From Gallionella sp. (GTDB lineage: Bacteria; Pseudomonadota; Gammaproteobacteria; Burkholderiales; Gallionellaceae), in NCBI GenBank assembly GCA_028689145.1, contig JAQTWT010000004.1, positions 184,602 through 248,601 of the forward strand: DNA of 64,000 bases. The letters are read 5' to 3'. Below the pieces are notes generated by a model, which saw nothing but the letters and a program-made list of their open reading frames with translations, made no database searches and was not told the origin of the DNA. The translations under genes and the position numbers were made by a program. Positions 46,748 to 55,488 of the stretch are shown here, piece by piece (within the stretch, counting starts at the first letter, position 1; each line of letters opens with the position of its first letter).

Positions 46748-47338
46748 ATGAATAAATTTGCTTGGTTGTGTTCAGTGTTATTTATTGCGGCGGGTGCGTT
46801 GCTGCCATCATTCGCCTATGCTCACGTCGGGGTCGGGGAAGCCAGTGGCTTCATGCATGGACTCATGCATCCTGTCGGCGGTTTGGATCATATTTGCGCG
46901 ATGATAGCCGTGGGGTTGTGGGCTGCACAGATGGGCGGGCGTTCCATATGGGCGGTGCCGCTTACTTTTGTCAGTGTGATGGTGCTGGGCGGTGTGTTGG
47001 GTATGATGGGAATCGCCCTGCCGTTTGCCGAGCAGGGTATCGTGTTATCTGTGCTGATACTGGGCGTGTTAATCGCTGCTTCGATTCGTTTGCCGCTCTG
47101 GTTGAGTAGCAGCATGGTTGGGTTGTTCGCGCTATGCCATGGTCAGGCGCACGGTGCCGAGATGCCGGAATTGGTCTCTGCAATGGCTTACGCATTCGGT
47201 TTTATTCTTTCAACCGCATCGCTGCATGTCACGGGAATTCTGTTCGGTTTTGGTGTGCAAAGGTTGACTCACAAGCGGGTTGTGCGTCTGGCTGGCGCAA
47301 GTATCGCGCTGTGCGGAGCGTACCTCGCTGTTTCCTGA
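46748..47338 (+). CDS. hupE: HupE/UreJ-family nickel/cobalt permease
   Basis: 196 residues; signal-like first segment ending AYA, then a mature N-terminus starting with His and about six membrane spans. Family motifs HPVGGLDH (about residue 41) and FALCHGQAHGAEMP (about 126) hold the metal-handling histidines. It probably imports nickel for hydrogenase maturation, fitting its place after hypE. The 171-base gap upstream may hold its own promoter; no nickel riboswitch is evident. AAGGAG stands seven bases before the ATG. Confidence 0.92.
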   Translation: MNKFAWLCSVLFIAAGALLPSFAYAHVGVGEASGFMHGLMHPVGGLDHICAMIAVGLWAAQMGGRSIWAVPLTFVSVMVLGGVLGMMGIALPFAEQGIVLSVLILGVLIAASIRLPLWLSSSMVGLFALCHGQAHGAEMPELVSAMAYAFGFILSTASLHVTGILFGFGVQRLTHKRVVRLAGASIALCGAYLAVS

Positions 47339-47429
47339 AATAAATAAACTGGTTACGGATGCCATTGCATAAGCAGCAGCGTGTTATGTGCTTGAAGGCT
47401 TGAGAGCGTTAGGAACTGGTTAAACAGGT

Positions 47430-48980
47430 TCAGGAACTGACCAGCGAGCGCAGCTTGGCATCCTCGACGCGAATGTGCTGGATCAGCCAATCGCGCAAAT
47501 AGGACAATACATCGAACCGCGCGACTAGCGGGTTGTCATGCAGCTCTTCATAGAATTCGCGGATCTTTTCTTCAAAGGCGTGATGCTGCTGCTCTTGGCG
47601 CTGTATGCCTTCAAATCCATAGTGCTGCATCATCTGTTCCTCGGTGCGAAAATGCACTTTGGCATACATGTCGGTCGCCTTGATCAGTCTGGCTACTTCA
47701 CGCACGCTGCCCTTGTTGCTGACCACGTCGAACAGGTCGTTGAGCAGTTCTATCAGGTAACGGTGATGTTCATCGATGGTGTTGATGCCGGTGCTCAGGC
47801 TGTCATCCCACTGCACCCAAGCGTTGGCGCGCGGCAAGATAGGCGGCAGGACGATAGCCCGCTTCGGGTCGATGATGTCATCCCGGTAGAGTTCGCGTAT
47901 GCGGAGGATTTCCGGCATGGCTGCCTTGAAAGCACTCACCACGGCAGGATCGAAATGCTCGCCGGATTTAGAAACGATCCAGTCAGTCGCTTCTTCAACC
48001 GGCCACGCTTCTTTGTAGGGACGATGTGACGTGAGCGCATCAAATACGTCCGCTACGGCACAGATACGCGCCAGTAGCGGGATGTTTTCGCCGAGCAGGC
48101 CTTTCGGGTAGCCGGTGCCGTCCCAGCGTTCGTGGTGCGAACTCGCGATATCGCGTGCTGCGGCCATTAGGGAGTCGTTGCCGGTCAGAATAGAGACACC
48201 GATATCTGTATGTGTTTTGATGATCTCATACTCTTCCGGGGTGAGTTTGCCGGGTTTGAGCAAAATGCCATCGGCTATGCCAATCTTGCCAACATCGTGC
48301 ATCGGTGCCGCGGCATACAGCAATTCCTTTTGCGCATCCGATAGCCCCAACAATTTGCCGATAGCCTGCGCGAAATTGGTCATGCGCATGATATGCCAGC
48401 CGGTATCGCTGTCGCGATACTCCGAAGCCACGCCCAGACTCTGTATTGCATCCGCGCGGGCTTCAGCCAGCTCGAGTGCGCGGATACGCAAGGTTTCATT
48501 GCTTAAGGTGCGCTGTACCAGACTGGACAGGGCGCGCGACAAGTCGGTCAGGAACTCGAGGTGGGTCGCCGAAGGGTGATACGAGACCGGGGCAAACAGC
48601 ACCAGATGGCCGAGGTGCTGATCTTCCACGTCCAGTGGCAACAACAGCAATTGCCGCTCGCCTTGAGATTCGGGGTCATCGGCGATGCTGGAGCGAATCA
48701 GGCTGCCCGGCAGAAGGGTGGCCTTGTCAAAGGAGGTCAACTGCCAGCGAAAATCATTTTTCCATGCCGGCTCCATGCCGAATTGCGCCACCTGAAATTG
48801 ATGTCCGCGGGGATTGAGCAGTACTACCGCGCCGCGAGACTCCAGAGGCAAGTCATGCGAGTTTTTCAGAATTGCAAACAACCGTTCCAGCAATACATCA
48901 AGATCGGACGCAGCGCTACTGGTTACCGTTAACTCGAATACCAGTTTGCTGATAACGAACAATGCCTCTTTTTTGTTCAC
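47430..48980 (-). CDS. HD-GYP c-di-GMP phosphodiesterase with GAF-like and hemerythrin domains
   Basis: 516 residues from GTG 48980. A GAF-like domain (about 10-175), HD-GYP domain (about 195-380) with HDVGKIGI and HHERWDGTGYPKGL intact, and a C-terminal bacteriohemerythrin domain (about 400-510) showing the di-iron ligands in order: DEHHRYL, FRTEEQMMQHYGF, QQHHAFEEKI, and HIRVEDAKL. Predicted to break down c-di-GMP in response to O2, NO or the iron redox state; cytoplasmic. The open frame runs on to 49307 through queD, so that longer start is rejected; AAGGAG near 49020 lacks a well-placed in-frame start, so the exact N-terminus is uncertain. Confidence 0.88.
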   Translation of the reverse strand: MNKKEALFVISKLVFELTVTSSAASDLDVLLERLFAILKNSHDLPLESRGAVVLLNPRGHQFQVAQFGMEPAWKNDFRWQLTSFDKATLLPGSLIRSSIADDPESQGERQLLLLPLDVEDQHLGHLVLFAPVSYHPSATHLEFLTDLSRALSSLVQRTLSNETLRIRALELAEARADAIQSLGVASEYRDSDTGWHIMRMTNFAQAIGKLLGLSDAQKELLYAAAPMHDVGKIGIADGILLKPGKLTPEEYEIIKTHTDIGVSILTGNDSLMAAARDIASSHHERWDGTGYPKGLLGENIPLLARICAVADVFDALTSHRPYKEAWPVEEATDWIVSKSGEHFDPAVVSAFKAAMPEILRIRELYRDDIIDPKRAIVLPPILPRANAWVQWDDSLSTGINTIDEHHRYLIELLNDLFDVVSNKGSVREVARLIKATDMYAKVHFRTEEQMMQHYGFEGIQRQEQQHHAFEEKIREFYEELHDNPLVARFDVLSYLRDWLIQHIRVEDAKLRSLVSS

Positions 48981-49069
48981 GATGAATGAGCCGTGCAAGA
49001 ATGGACATGGAGTTCGTATGCTACTCCTTTTGAAACCGGATTTGTAGGCCGAAAACCGCTCGGAGGCGG

Positions 49070-49513
49070 TTATTTTCGCAGACAGTCCGCCCAGTTGTTC
49101 GGCGTTTCGTAGATGCGCACTTGTTCGAGGCGCAGGTGGTTGCCGTAGGTGTCCTGATAAGCCGAATCGAGAATATCGAACGCGGTTTGCGCGAGATTTT
49201 CGGCGGTCGGCACGACATCGAGGATAACGGTCTTGTGCCCCGGCAAGGTTGCGAGGAAATCGCCCACTACCTTGTCGCCGCGATATACCAGAAACGCGTG
49301 ATCCCATGTATCAACCAGTTGCTCCTTGGCGATGCGTTTTACATCGGAGAAATCCATCACCATGCCTTGTTCCGATTCTCCCTCGTTGGTGATGATGTCT
49401 CCGGATAGGGTGATCTCGATGGCGTAGCGGTGGCCGTGCAGGTGTTTGCACTGGCTGTTGTGGTTGGGGATGCGGTGTCCGGCATCGAATTCAAGGCGGC
49501 GGGTGATGAGCAT
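49070..49513 (-). CDS. queD: 6-carboxytetrahydropterin synthase (QueD/PTPS family)
   Basis: 147 residues; converts dihydroneopterin triphosphate to 6-carboxytetrahydropterin in queuosine synthesis. The zinc histidines are in FDAGHRIPNH and CKHLHGHRY (catalytic Cys in CKHLHGH), the GMVMDFSDVK segment is typical, and the substrate glutamate lies near the end (RIYETPNNWADC). No other queuosine genes are adjacent. The HD-GYP gene follows 90 bases downstream on the same strand. Confidence 0.93.
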   Translation of the reverse strand: MLITRRLEFDAGHRIPNHNSQCKHLHGHRYAIEITLSGDIITNEGESEQGMVMDFSDVKRIAKEQLVDTWDHAFLVYRGDKVVGDFLATLPGHKTVILDVVPTAENLAQTAFDILDSAYQDTYGNHLRLEQVRIYETPNNWADCLRK

Positions 49514-49552
49514 GATGGTTACGGTCGGTTAACTGGTGCGGATTATACCCTG

Positions 49553-51499
49553 TCAAATTTTTAGGGCGGCAGCGCGTTGCAGAAATTCACGTTGTGCCTG
49601 TTCATCCCGTACCGCGCCGTAGCGCAATGCGCTGTAGCGCGCGGCAAGATCGCGGATGGTGTCGGCGAGTTCCGGGCGTGCAGCGGCTATGCGTGCAGCG
49701 TAATCCTGTGCGCCTTCGTGCGCGGCGCGCGGCAGCCCGGACTTGGCTAATTTGCGGCACAGTCCGAGCCATGCCGCTTGTACCTTATCCGGTTGGTTGG
49801 CAAACAGATGGCGCAGCATGAACAGCGCAAATAGCCCGATCACCAGCCAGATACCGGTTGTCATGATGATGGACATGTTTTGCCAGGTGATATTTTCCAT
49901 ACCGAGACTGGTCAGAAATGCGAATTGGCGTTCGGTGTTGTAGCCCAGCACCCACTGATTCCAGCGGAAGCCGAGTATGTCCCAATTCAGGCGCAGATTG
50001 CTCAACCATGCCGGCGGGTTGCTGGTCATGCGCGTTATGAACGGCAGCGCGGCGGTTTCGCTGGCGGGTACGGCCGCGGCGACGTTGGTTTGCACGCGTG
50101 CGGGCGCGATGACCGCGGTGGGGTCGACGCGCACCCAGCCCTGTCCGCTCAGCCATACTTCCGCCCATGCGTGGGCATCGGATTGGCGCACGATGTAGTA
50201 GTTTCCTATGTAGTTGAATTCGCCGCCCTGATAGCCGGTCACCACGCGCGCCGGAATATGCGCGGCGCGCATCAGGAACACGAATGCCGATGCGTAGTGT
50301 TCGCAGAATCCTTTTTTGCTGGTGAACAGAAAGTCATCAATGCTGTTTGCACCGGGCAGTAGCGGTGGTTCCAATGTGTACTGGAAGCCCTGTTGATTTA
50401 AATAAGCCAGCGCGCTGCGAACCACAGCGGCATCGTTTGCACCGTTGTCGCGCCATGTTGCCGCGAGCTGCAGTGCTTTGGGATTAAGCGTGGGCGGCAA
50501 TTGCAGGGCGCGCTGGATTTGCCAGTTCGCCTCGCGCAAATTGGCGTGCGAAACGAGGTGGGAGCGCGCTTCGTAGCGTAGCCTTGAATTGACCGGTGTT
50601 TTGCTTAGTACCTGAAAATCATGGGTGAGACTGGACGGAACGGAAATTTTATTCGGCATGTCCAGCATGAACAGCCAGGTTTTATTGTGCGGTTCCAGTG
50701 TGACGGTGTAATCGATTGCCTGGTCGAGCTCGGTAAATTGCGGTGCGACGCTGTATGCGGTATTGCCCGGTATCCAGGTGCGTCCGTCGAATTGCCACAG
50801 TACCGGGCCGCGCCAGTACATCTGCTCGCGTGCGGGGGGCTTACCCGCATAGCTGACGCGGAACGCCACCGCATCCGACAAGCTCAAGCGGCTCAAACTG
50901 CCCGGCGACATCCGGTCGTCCAGCCCGCTGCTGGCGAAGGCATCCTGCGGCAATCCCCACAGAGGGCCTTGGATGCGCGGGAACAGCACGAACAGGATCA
51001 GCGTCAACGGAATGGCTTGCAACAGCAATGCCGTGGCGATGCGCAGGCGCGGCTTGAGCGCGATGTTTTGCGCATACAAGTGTATCCATGTTGTCACGAC
51101 GGCCAGCAGTGTGGCGAGCATATACAGGGCAGTAGGGATACTTTGCGAGTAGAAAAAATTGGTGATGACAATGAAACAGGATAGGTAGATCAACACCATC
51201 ACATCGCGTGCTGTGCGTAGTTCCATAAACTTGAGCGCAACCATCAGTATCAGCAGGGTAACGGCGGCTTCGCGCCCGAACAGCGTATGGAAACTGATGG
51301 CGATGCCGCCCAAACAGGCAAAGGTGAGCAGCGTCAGCAGCCAGTGTTTTGGCAGCGGGTTGCCGCTGTGGGTTAGATAGCTGCGCCACAGCAGCAGGGC
51401 GACGCACAGTGAGCTTACCCATGCCGGCAGATGGTTGGCATGCGGCGCGATGACCATCAGGATGGATAGCAGCAGGCCGTAGATGACCGATTTGCTCAT
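49553..51499 (-). CDS. TgpA-like membrane transglutaminase (DUF3488 + transglutaminase-like)
   Basis: 648 residues. About six membrane spans in the first 190 residues (IYGLLLSILMVIAPHA onward), a large periplasmic part with the transglutaminase core KGFCEHYASAF (Cys), YIVRQSDAHAWAEVW (His) and VRVDPTA (Asp), a further span at about 545-570, and a C-terminal DUF4129-like cytoplasmic tail. The substrate is unknown. The start overlaps the stop of the DUF58 gene (ATGA). With the DUF58 and MoxR genes it forms the familiar moxR-DUF58-tgpA operon. Confidence 0.9.
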   Translation of the reverse strand: MSKSVIYGLLLSILMVIAPHANHLPAWVSSLCVALLLWRSYLTHSGNPLPKHWLLTLLTFACLGGIAISFHTLFGREAAVTLLILMVALKFMELRTARDVMVLIYLSCFIVITNFFYSQSIPTALYMLATLLAVVTTWIHLYAQNIALKPRLRIATALLLQAIPLTLILFVLFPRIQGPLWGLPQDAFASSGLDDRMSPGSLSRLSLSDAVAFRVSYAGKPPAREQMYWRGPVLWQFDGRTWIPGNTAYSVAPQFTELDQAIDYTVTLEPHNKTWLFMLDMPNKISVPSSLTHDFQVLSKTPVNSRLRYEARSHLVSHANLREANWQIQRALQLPPTLNPKALQLAATWRDNGANDAAVVRSALAYLNQQGFQYTLEPPLLPGANSIDDFLFTSKKGFCEHYASAFVFLMRAAHIPARVVTGYQGGEFNYIGNYYIVRQSDAHAWAEVWLSGQGWVRVDPTAVIAPARVQTNVAAAVPASETAALPFITRMTSNPPAWLSNLRLNWDILGFRWNQWVLGYNTERQFAFLTSLGMENITWQNMSIIMTTGIWLVIGLFALFMLRHLFANQPDKVQAAWLGLCRKLAKSGLPRAAHEGAQDYAARIAAARPELADTIRDLAARYSALRYGAVRDEQAQREFLQRAAALKI

Positions 51500-52464
51500 G
51501 GTTGCGCCTGCTGCGGCAAGTTGAATAGCGCGATCCGGCGCAGACATTCGTCGCGGTGTGCACCACCGTTTTCAGGCGGCATTTCGCCGTCAGGCAGGCG
51601 CAACCCGTAGCGCAACCCCTGCGCCTCGGCATCCAGTACCCAGCGCGCCATGCGCGCCAGTTTTGCTTCTTCGTTTTGATCCGGGGTTTCGGCAATATCC
51701 AGCCACAATTCTTCGCCGGCTTGGGTTATAAATTGCTTCACCTGCAGTCCCCGACCGCGCGCAAAAGCTTTCCAGGCGATACGCGGCAAGGCATCTCCCG
51801 CGACATAGTTGCGCAATCCGCCGAAATCGTCATCTCCGGCAATGTTGTGTTTGCCCGCGCCGTCCGGTCGGGTGCCAAATGGCAGCGGTGCATCGGGTAA
51901 CGGTTTGGGGTAAACCATGCAGCGCGTATCGAAATGCAGATAAGACCACGCGTAAAACAAACCAAGCGGAAATTCGGTGTGCAGCTTCAATTCGCCCAAT
52001 GCCAGCCAACCGCGCCGCGTGGCTGGCAGCGGGAAGGCGATCCCGCTGTCCCGTAGGGCAGGCACGTCGAAGCACAACGGTGTCTGTCCGCTCGCCTGTG
52101 CCGTCAGGCACAGCTGGTAGCGCGCCAATGCGCTACTGTTGTTGAAGTGCAGCAAAAATTGCGCGGTCTCACCGCTGAACACCGCATCGGCACGGACGGC
52201 ACGGATTTCCAGTTGCGCCAGATTGCGGAAGGTATGCAGCATCGACATGATTGCCATCATCGCCAGCAGAAAGGTCAGAACATAGCCGAGACTGAGGTTG
52301 TAGTTGATGTCGCCGACTAGCATTAGCACCAGCACAAAAGCCAGCGCAAACCCCCGTCGGGTGGGGATGATGAAGATGCGGCGCTGACTCAGAACGATAG
52401 TCCCGCTCTCGATTTTCTGGCGGAACAGCCAGCTGCGAAAAAGCTCTTTTAGTCTGTCAATCAT
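51496..52464 (-). CDS. DUF58-domain membrane protein
   Basis: 322 residues. Two membrane spans at about 34-72 (FALAFVLVLMLVGDINYNLSLGYVLTF), then a cytoplasmic part with the DUF58 core (VYPKPLP, GDDDFGGLRNYVAGDALPRIAWKAFAR). DUF58 proteins work with MoxR ATPases; molecular role unknown. Middle gene of the MoxR/DUF58/transglutaminase operon. Confidence 0.9.
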   Translation of the reverse strand: MIDRLKELFRSWLFRQKIESGTIVLSQRRIFIIPTRRGFALAFVLVLMLVGDINYNLSLGYVLTFLLAMMAIMSMLHTFRNLAQLEIRAVRADAVFSGETAQFLLHFNNSSALARYQLCLTAQASGQTPLCFDVPALRDSGIAFPLPATRRGWLALGELKLHTEFPLGLFYAWSYLHFDTRCMVYPKPLPDAPLPFGTRPDGAGKHNIAGDDDFGGLRNYVAGDALPRIAWKAFARGRGLQVKQFITQAGEELWLDIAETPDQNEEAKLARMARWVLDAEAQGLRYGLRLPDGEMPPENGGAHRDECLRRIALFNLPQQAQP

Positions 52465-52511
52465 GTTGATGAACGCCGCTTTCCAAACCTCATGCCATTT
52501 AGCCCGGAAAG

Positions 52512-52634
52512 CGCAGTTGGCGAGTTTGTAGGTGCGAATTCATTCGCACGAACAGAAGATTATGTGCGAATAAATTCGCACCTACGAGAGCGGCATAATC
52601 CATTTATATGTTGGCATGTTGTTCGCCAACTGCG
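52512..52634. repeat. Nested inverted repeats with REP-like BIME in the moxR-DUF58 gap
   Basis: Outer arms CGCAGTTGGCGA (52512-52523) and TCGCCAACTGCG (52623-52634) flank a paired REP-like element at 52528-52585 (GTAGGTGCGAAT...ATTCGCACCTAC, each arm itself a GTGCGAAT/ATTCGCAC hairpin). The whole is a cruciform-like, element-in-element structure between two genes of one operon. Confidence 0.8.
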
Positions 52635-52671
52635 GCCTTCAAGTTTATTGGAGAGTGTGAGTGGAGGATGA

Positions 52672-53589
52672 TCATGGGATTGCCACTGCCTCGATCAGCT
52701 CGCGGGCCAGCGTGCCGTTGCTTTGATGCTGGTGTTCGCCGGTAGCCTGCAAGCGGTGGTTGACCACACCCGGCAATACCGCCTGCACATCTTCCGGAAT
52801 GACCGTGTCGCGTTCATCGAGCAATGCCCAGGCCCGCGCGGCGGAGAGCAGGGCGAGTCCGGCGCGCGGCGACAGGCCGTGTGTATAGCGCGCCGACTCG
52901 CGCGTATGGCGCAGAATGGCTTGGACATAGTCGAGCAGCGCGGGGGAGACGAACACTGCTTTGACGCGCTGCTGCAATGCCAGCAGTTCGGAGCTTTCCA
53001 TTTGCGGAGTGAGGCGGGAGATAATTTCGCGCCGATCCACGCCGGACAGCAGGCCGCGTTCCGCCTGTGCGTCCGGGTAACCCATCTGGATGCGCATCAG
53101 GAAACGATCCAGCTGGGATTCGGGCAGCGGGAACGTGCCGACCTGATAGGACGGATTCTGTGTGGCGATGACGAAGAACGGCGCGGGCAGGGGGCGGGTC
53201 AAACCTTCAATGGTCACCTGTTGTTCTTCCATCGCTTCCAGCAATGCGCTTTGCGCCTTGGGTGTGGCGCGGTTGACTTCATCCGCCAGAATCATTTGCG
53301 CGAAAATCGGGCCGGGATGGAACTCGAATTTCTCGCTGTCGCGCTGATATACCGAAACGCCGAGGATGTCGGCGGGCAACAGGTCGCTGGTGAATTGGAT
53401 GCGCTGGAACTGCAAGCCCAGTGTGCAGGCCAGCACATGCGCCAGCGTGGTTTTGCCGACTCCCGGCAAATCCTCGATGAGCAGATGGCCGCGCGCCAGC
53501 AGGCAGGTCAACGCGAGACGTATTTGTTGCGGCTTGCCGAGGATGATTTGTTCGGCTTGTTTAATGACGTTGTTTAGTGATTGGCTCAT
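52672..53589 (-). CDS. MoxR-family AAA+ ATPase
   Basis: 305 residues. Walker A GVGKTTLAH at about 40, Walker B ILADEVNRATPKAQSALLEAMEE, sensor and arginine-finger regions (FFVIATQNPSYQVGTFPLPESQLDRF), and the C-terminal lid (SPRAGLALLSAARAWAL). MoxR ATPases act as chaperones for metal or complex insertion together with von Willebrand-like or DUF58 partners. First gene of the operon. Confidence 0.94.
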   Translation of the reverse strand: MSQSLNNVIKQAEQIILGKPQQIRLALTCLLARGHLLIEDLPGVGKTTLAHVLACTLGLQFQRIQFTSDLLPADILGVSVYQRDSEKFEFHPGPIFAQMILADEVNRATPKAQSALLEAMEEQQVTIEGLTRPLPAPFFVIATQNPSYQVGTFPLPESQLDRFLMRIQMGYPDAQAERGLLSGVDRREIISRLTPQMESSELLALQQRVKAVFVSPALLDYVQAILRHTRESARYTHGLSPRAGLALLSAARAWALLDERDTVIPEDVQAVLPGVVNHRLQATGEHQHQSNGTLARELIEAVAIP

Positions 53590-53600
53590 ATAGATTGTTT

Positions 53601-53662
53601 GTAGGGGCGTGATTCATCACGCCCTAAGTTTATCGGGAGGGCGCGATAAATCACGCCCCTAC
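53601..53662. repeat. Paired REP-like element (BIME), GTAGGGGCGTGA family
   Basis: Left arm GTAGGGGCGTGATTCATCAC, right arm ending AAATCACGCCCCTAC. Lies between the moxR start and the stop of the next - strand gene, so inside the moxR leader. Confidence 0.82.
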
Positions 53663-53665
53663 AGT

Positions 53666-54049
53666 TCAAAACAAAATCGCGGCAACCACCTTGCGGCCCT
53701 CCGCTACCAGTATGTTATAGGTACGGCACGCTGCCGGGGTAGTCATGCATTCCACGCCGATCCCGGCATCGGTCAGTACGCGGTACAGGCGCGGGTGCGG
53801 GAAGCGTTGCCGTGCGCCGGTGCCGAGCAGCAGTACATCGGGTTTCAGGGCGAGAAAATAGGCGAAATGCGCTTCGCTTAATGCGTCGAAACCGGCAGCA
53901 TTCCAATCGCTGCGCACTTCTTCCGCAAGCACCGCAATGCTATGGTCAAAGCGTTCGCCGTTGACCATGACATGATCCGCGCTATGCGCGGTAAATAGTT
54001 TGGCGGTGCCGGAATGGGTCAGATGCAGTTTCAAGGCAACAGCCTCCAT
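53666..54049 (-). CDS. Mth938-like (DUF498) protein
   Basis: 127 residues. The Mth938/DUF498 fold is recognised from SIAVLAEEVRSDWNA, PDVLLLGTGARQRFPHP and GIGVECMTTPAACRTYNILVAEGR. Members are linked in other organisms to respiratory complex I assembly, but the biochemical role is unsettled. ATG 54049 gives the family N-terminus; the open frame extends to 54136. Confidence 0.85.
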   Translation of the reverse strand: MEAVALKLHLTHSGTAKLFTAHSADHVMVNGERFDHSIAVLAEEVRSDWNAAGFDALSEAHFAYFLALKPDVLLLGTGARQRFPHPRLYRVLTDAGIGVECMTTPAACRTYNILVAEGRKVVAAILF

Positions 54050-54179
54050 TTTCAGTATGATATTTGCTGTGCGAGGGCGGCACGGGTAAAATCGCGCTCT
54101 TTGCAGCTTCGTGGCGAATTCTAGCATTTTGTGCATTTTTCATCGGGCTGCAACCGGACAACTCGGGTAACTATATAAA

Positions 54180-55406
54180 GTGAAACCAATTTTAAAATCG
54201 ATCAAGTTGGGCAACGTGTGCTACGACATTCGCGGGCCGGTGATGGAACGCGCCAAGCAGATGGAAGAAGAAGGACAGCGCATCATCAAGCTGAACATCG
54301 GCAATCTCGCGCCGTTCGGCTTTGAAGCGCCGGAAGAGATCCAGCATGACGTGATCCTCAATATGCCTAATTCTTCCGGCTATTCCGATTCCAAGGGCAT
54401 GTTCGCGGCGCGCAAGGCGATCATGCATTACTGCCAAGCCAAGAAGATCATGGGTGTCGGTCTGGACGACATCTACATCGGCAACGGTGCGTCGGAATTG
54501 ATCGTGATGGTGATGCAGGGGCTGCTGAACACCGGTGACGAGGTATTGGTGCCCGCGCCGGATTACCCGCTGTGGACGGCAGCGGTCACCTTGGCGGGCG
54601 GTACGCCGCGCCACTATATCTGCGACGAAGCCAACGAGTGGATGCCCGATCTTGCCGACATGCGCAGCAAGATTACGCCGAACACACGCGCTATCGTGGT
54701 AATCAACCCGAACAATCCGACCGGGGCGCTGTATTCCGACAGCATCCTGAAAGAAATCATCCAGATCGCGCGTGAACACGAGCTGATTATTTTCGCCGAC
54801 GAAATTTACGACAAGATGCTGTATGACGGCGCGACGCATACTTCCATCGCATCGCTGGCCGATGATGTGTTGTTCTTGACGCTGAACGGGTTGTCGAAAA
54901 ATTATCGCGCTTGCGGCTATCGCGCCGGTTGGATGGTAGTGTCCGGCGATAAAAAACACGCGCAGGATTACATCAACGGACTAACCATACTGGCTTCGAT
55001 GCGGCTGTGCTCCAACGTGCCCGGTCAGTTCGCAATCCAGACCGCGCTGGGCGGTTATCAGAGCATCAATGATCTGGTCGCCCCCGACGGGCGTTTGTGC
55101 AAACAGCGCGATCTCGCCTACCAGCTGCTCACCGCGATTCCCGGCGTGACCTGCGTGAAACCGAAGGCTGCCCTGTACCTCTTCCCGCGCCTCGATCCGA
55201 AGATTTATCCGATCGAGGACGACCAGAAATTTATTCTCGAGCTGCTGGAAACCGAGAAAGTGCTGGTGGTGCAGGGCAGAGGATTCAACTGGCCGAACAC
55301 CGATCATTTTCGCGTGGTGTTCCTGCCCAATGTGGATGATCTGGTCGACGCGATGGGGCGCATTGCGCGCTTCCTGGAAAGCTATCGCAAGCGGCACGGG
55401 ACATAA
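54180..55406 (+). CDS. alaA: Alanine/valine-type PLP aminotransferase (AlaA family)
   Basis: 408 residues, GTG start. Class I/II aminotransferase: LNIGNLAPFGF, NGASELIVMV, PAPDYPLWTAAV, VINPNNPTGAL, FADEIYDKM, and the PLP lysine in LNGLSKNYRACGYRAGW. AlaA-type enzymes make alanine from pyruvate and glutamate. Its position before hom and thrC would also fit amino-donor roles near threonine synthesis. A palindromic element separates it from hom. Confidence 0.93.
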   Translation: MKPILKSIKLGNVCYDIRGPVMERAKQMEEEGQRIIKLNIGNLAPFGFEAPEEIQHDVILNMPNSSGYSDSKGMFAARKAIMHYCQAKKIMGVGLDDIYIGNGASELIVMVMQGLLNTGDEVLVPAPDYPLWTAAVTLAGGTPRHYICDEANEWMPDLADMRSKITPNTRAIVVINPNNPTGALYSDSILKEIIQIAREHELIIFADEIYDKMLYDGATHTSIASLADDVLFLTLNGLSKNYRACGYRAGWMVVSGDKKHAQDYINGLTILASMRLCSNVPGQFAIQTALGGYQSINDLVAPDGRLCKQRDLAYQLLTAIPGVTCVKPKAALYLFPRLDPKIYPIEDDQKFILELLETEKVLVVQGRGFNWPNTDHFRVVFLPNVDDLVDAMGRIARFLESYRKRHGT

Positions 55407-55407
55407 C

Positions 55408-55478
55408 GTAGGGGCGTATGGCAATACGCCCTTTTATACCTATCTCTGCATCAAGGGCGTATTGCCATACGCCCCTAC
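55408..55478. repeat. Paired REP-like element (BIME), GTAGGGGCGTAT family
   Basis: Starts GTAGGGGCGTATGGCAATAC and ends with its complement; the same sequence as 41515-41581 except for the spacer. Located between the alaA stop and the hom ribosome site (AGGAAA). Confidence 0.9.
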
Positions 55479-55488
55479 AAGGAAATAA

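Noticed and set aside
48981..49307. Longer HD-GYP gene start at 49307
   Set aside because: It would overlap most of queD in another frame and adds an Arg/Ser-rich stretch unlike any domain.
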